Source: Tomocerus qinae (Eukaryota; Arthropoda; Collembola; Entomobryomorpha; Tomoceridae). From it: a stretch of 64,000 nucleotides of DNA. A program made the translations under genes and the position numbers. The stretch is from positions 63,488,001-63,552,000 of the forward strand of contig CM034546.1 of assembly GCA_020055645.1 (NCBI GenBank), in the 5' to 3' direction. Positions within the stretch are counted from its first letter, which is position 1, and the number at the start of each line of letters is the position of its first letter. A model generated the notes under the pieces. That model ran no database searches, was not told the origin of the DNA, and saw only the letters and a program-made list of their open reading frames with translations. This document shows, piece by piece, positions 62,701 to 64,000 of the stretch.

Positions 62701-62706
62701 AACTTT
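23708..62706 (+). repeat. 1.35-kb satellite array, right segment (rest of unit 3 to partial unit 32)
   Basis: Unit starts by the landmark ATTTTGCAAAAATTAATTAC: 24248, 25603, 26956, 28307, 29653, 31001, 32347, 33698, 35046, 36398, 37747, 39096, 40448, 41798, 43142, 44495, 45839, 47190, 48538, 49888, 51236, 52587, 53937, 55288, 56652, 58003, 59355, 60706, 62057. The mean period over the whole array, less the Transib insertion, is about 1,350 bp. The last unit stops at about 62,706. Copies differ mostly by linked point variants and one-base indels. Each unit has a GC-richer, CpG-containing core (GGCAGCGTCGTTTAGCAGG, then GGCGTCGCAGATG) in AT-rich DNA. I find no conserved frame, no 5S or snRNA sequence and no clear pol III boxes, so it is best called a macro-satellite. 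Confidence 0.95.
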
Positions 62707-63240
62707 AAGTCAAATTTGAAACATCTTAATCATTCTAACATGTTTGTAACTATTAACAAAGTTGCGACAATTATTCTTTACCAAATAATATTAGGTTTAA
62801 AATTAATGTGCACCGTTGACATAATTATTCACAGATATATGATTTTTAAATGCAGCTTATGATAAACTGCAAAGTGACAAATGAAACTCTTTTCAACTGA
62901 AAAAATGCATTAAACATTTCTTTCTTAACTACAGTTTCATGTGTAATACAATATCTCATTTTGATACTATTGTTGTTCGTGTATACAATTTTTTTCCGTC
63001 AGTCATTATACAAAATTAAATAACTGATAAAAAGAAACAAACTTTAAATGGATCGTTTCGATTAGCAGTTTGTTTGCTTAAATATTCTACATTTTTATGT
63101 AAACTGCTTTAATATTGTTTTGCATGCTATTCAATATTTAAGTCTATTTTCATACTTTTGATTTATATACTGCTTTGTCAAGCTGTTTGTGTTGCTTGGT
63201 TGTAATTTTCAAACATCATTTCATATTTCTTTTATTTAAA
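62707..63240 (+). repeat. Highly diverged satellite copy, right edge
   Basis: At about 62,706 the near-identical array changes abruptly into a copy that keeps the order of landmarks but differs at many sites: GCTTATGATAAACTGC for GCGTTATGATAAGCTG, GATAAAAAGAAACAAACT, TTGCATGCTATTCAATATTTAAGTC, and CAAGCTGTTTGTGTTGC. The alignment fades at about 63,240. This is an old edge copy not reached by the homogenisation of the array. Confidence 0.85.
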
Positions 63241-64000
63241 TGGTTTGAAAGACGATGAAATTAAGTGTGGGATTAATGTCGATGTAATTACTTAACCAAT
63301 GAGATCTTGGACATTAAACAGCGAACAATTATTGTCAGGATATTCTAATTTACAATCATTTCCACTAATGTATATGTTTCCATCTGCAATTCTCATTTGC
63401 GCTATTGCTCGGATTTTATTAAACCACCGTATTGTCGTTAGTACCAAGTAATCCGATTTTTGGGTTTACATAACTTAAATACAGTACTGAAAGAAGACTT
63501 TTTAACCCTATTTAGGTCCTCCTTAACTAACGCTTTTTGAAAACTCTCAAAAAGGTTGCCTTTTCCCCAGCTTGATTTTCGTCCTGCCTATTCCAATTAC
63601 AAATGGTAATACAATTTGCTTACTCTAATATTTTGAATTGTGACACCCAACTCATTCTGTGGTCTTTCTTGTCTGACTAGAGCGTATTGTGGATGTTAGT
63701 GGGAGAGTACAACATATACTATTGATGAGTATAGATATACTACCGCTCAAGCCGCGAGGACTTACTTGCAGTGACTCCCTGAACAGCTTTATTGTTCGGA
63801 GAAGCCACCCATTTGTCCGGTAGACGTACAAAATGATAGCAGAGACGACAAGGGCAACCCCGGTAACTCATCCACATGAATGAGAAACTTGCTCAGGTGT
63901 TTGAATCTCAAATAGCTCAAAGCTGGGCATTTAGCCTCATGGTGGACCGATGTCCCGACGCTTAATGCGCACAGAGGGCATAGCGGAGACGAATGATTTC
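63241..64000. other. Unassigned right end, G+C rising after 63,690
   Basis: Unique sequence beyond the satellite. From about 63,690 the DNA is clearly richer in G+C than the rest of the window (words such as AAGCCGCGAGGACTTAC, AACCCCGGTAACTC, CCGATGTCCCGACGC). Neither strand gives a long open frame or a family I recognise. It could be the edge of a retroelement or of a gene continuing past the window. CTTTTTGA and TCAAAAAG form a small hairpin at about 63,531-63,552. Confidence 0.35.

Noticed and set aside
15882-62706. Tandem gene cluster such as 5S rRNA, snRNA, spliced-leader RNA or histone genes
   Set aside because: None of the familiar sequences or frames of these genes is present in the unit, and no convincing A and B boxes were seen.
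15882-62706. CRISPR-like array
   Set aside because: The repeats are long, contiguous and without unique spacers, in eukaryotic DNA.
63690-64000. LTR, SINE or LINE start at the window end
   Set aside because: No terminal repeats, promoter boxes or coding motifs could be identified in the part that is visible.

Overview
The window is AT-rich metazoan DNA, dominated by repeats and holding almost no host genes. The Transib and Mutator-like transposons, an intronless AIG1/septin-like GTPase of a type known in many invertebrates, and abundant 18-38 bp minisatellites together suggest a marine invertebrate. A mollusc is possible, but I cannot fix the taxon. I recognised no tRNA, rRNA, snRNA or CRISPR array.

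Region 1 (1-15,500) is a mosaic. A 29-bp minisatellite (235-1030) is followed by the only convincing host gene, a 607-residue GTPase with a Cys/His cluster on the minus strand (1333-3156). Next come a Mutator-like element (3489-4760) inserted in a worn 18-bp minisatellite, a foldback MITE (5206-5516), a 21-bp minisatellite (7262-7710), and a second copy of the 18-bp-repeat element with a large expanded array (8953-9958). Then follow a LINE ORF1 fragment (10,255-10,807), a probable LINE 3' tail (11,650-11,955), and a 38-bp minisatellite split by a 2,808-bp terminal-inverted-repeat transposon (12,632-15,439). That transposon itself carries a hairpin-repeat array and a nested MITE.

Region 2 (15,882-62,706) is one head-to-tail satellite array with a unit of about 1,350 bp, in 31 full copies and a partial one. 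Copies are nearly identical inside and carry shared variant blocks. Diverged relics of the same unit lie just outside both edges (15,529-15,695 and 62,707-63,240). The units hold no conserved reading frame.

The third satellite unit is interrupted by a 4.3-kb Transib transposon (19,401-23,707). It has 5-bp target duplications, about 40-bp inverted repeats starting CACAATG and CACAGTG (the latter the consensus heptamer of vertebrate V(D)J signal sequences), and a broken transposase in two main reading frames with RAG1-type catalytic and zinc-binding residues. The neighbouring satellite copies serve as a built-in empty-site control for the insertion.

Region 3 (63,241-64,000) is unassigned DNA that becomes richer in G+C near the window end. 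The genes do not form a pathway; the story of the window is transposition into, and homogenisation of, tandem repeats.
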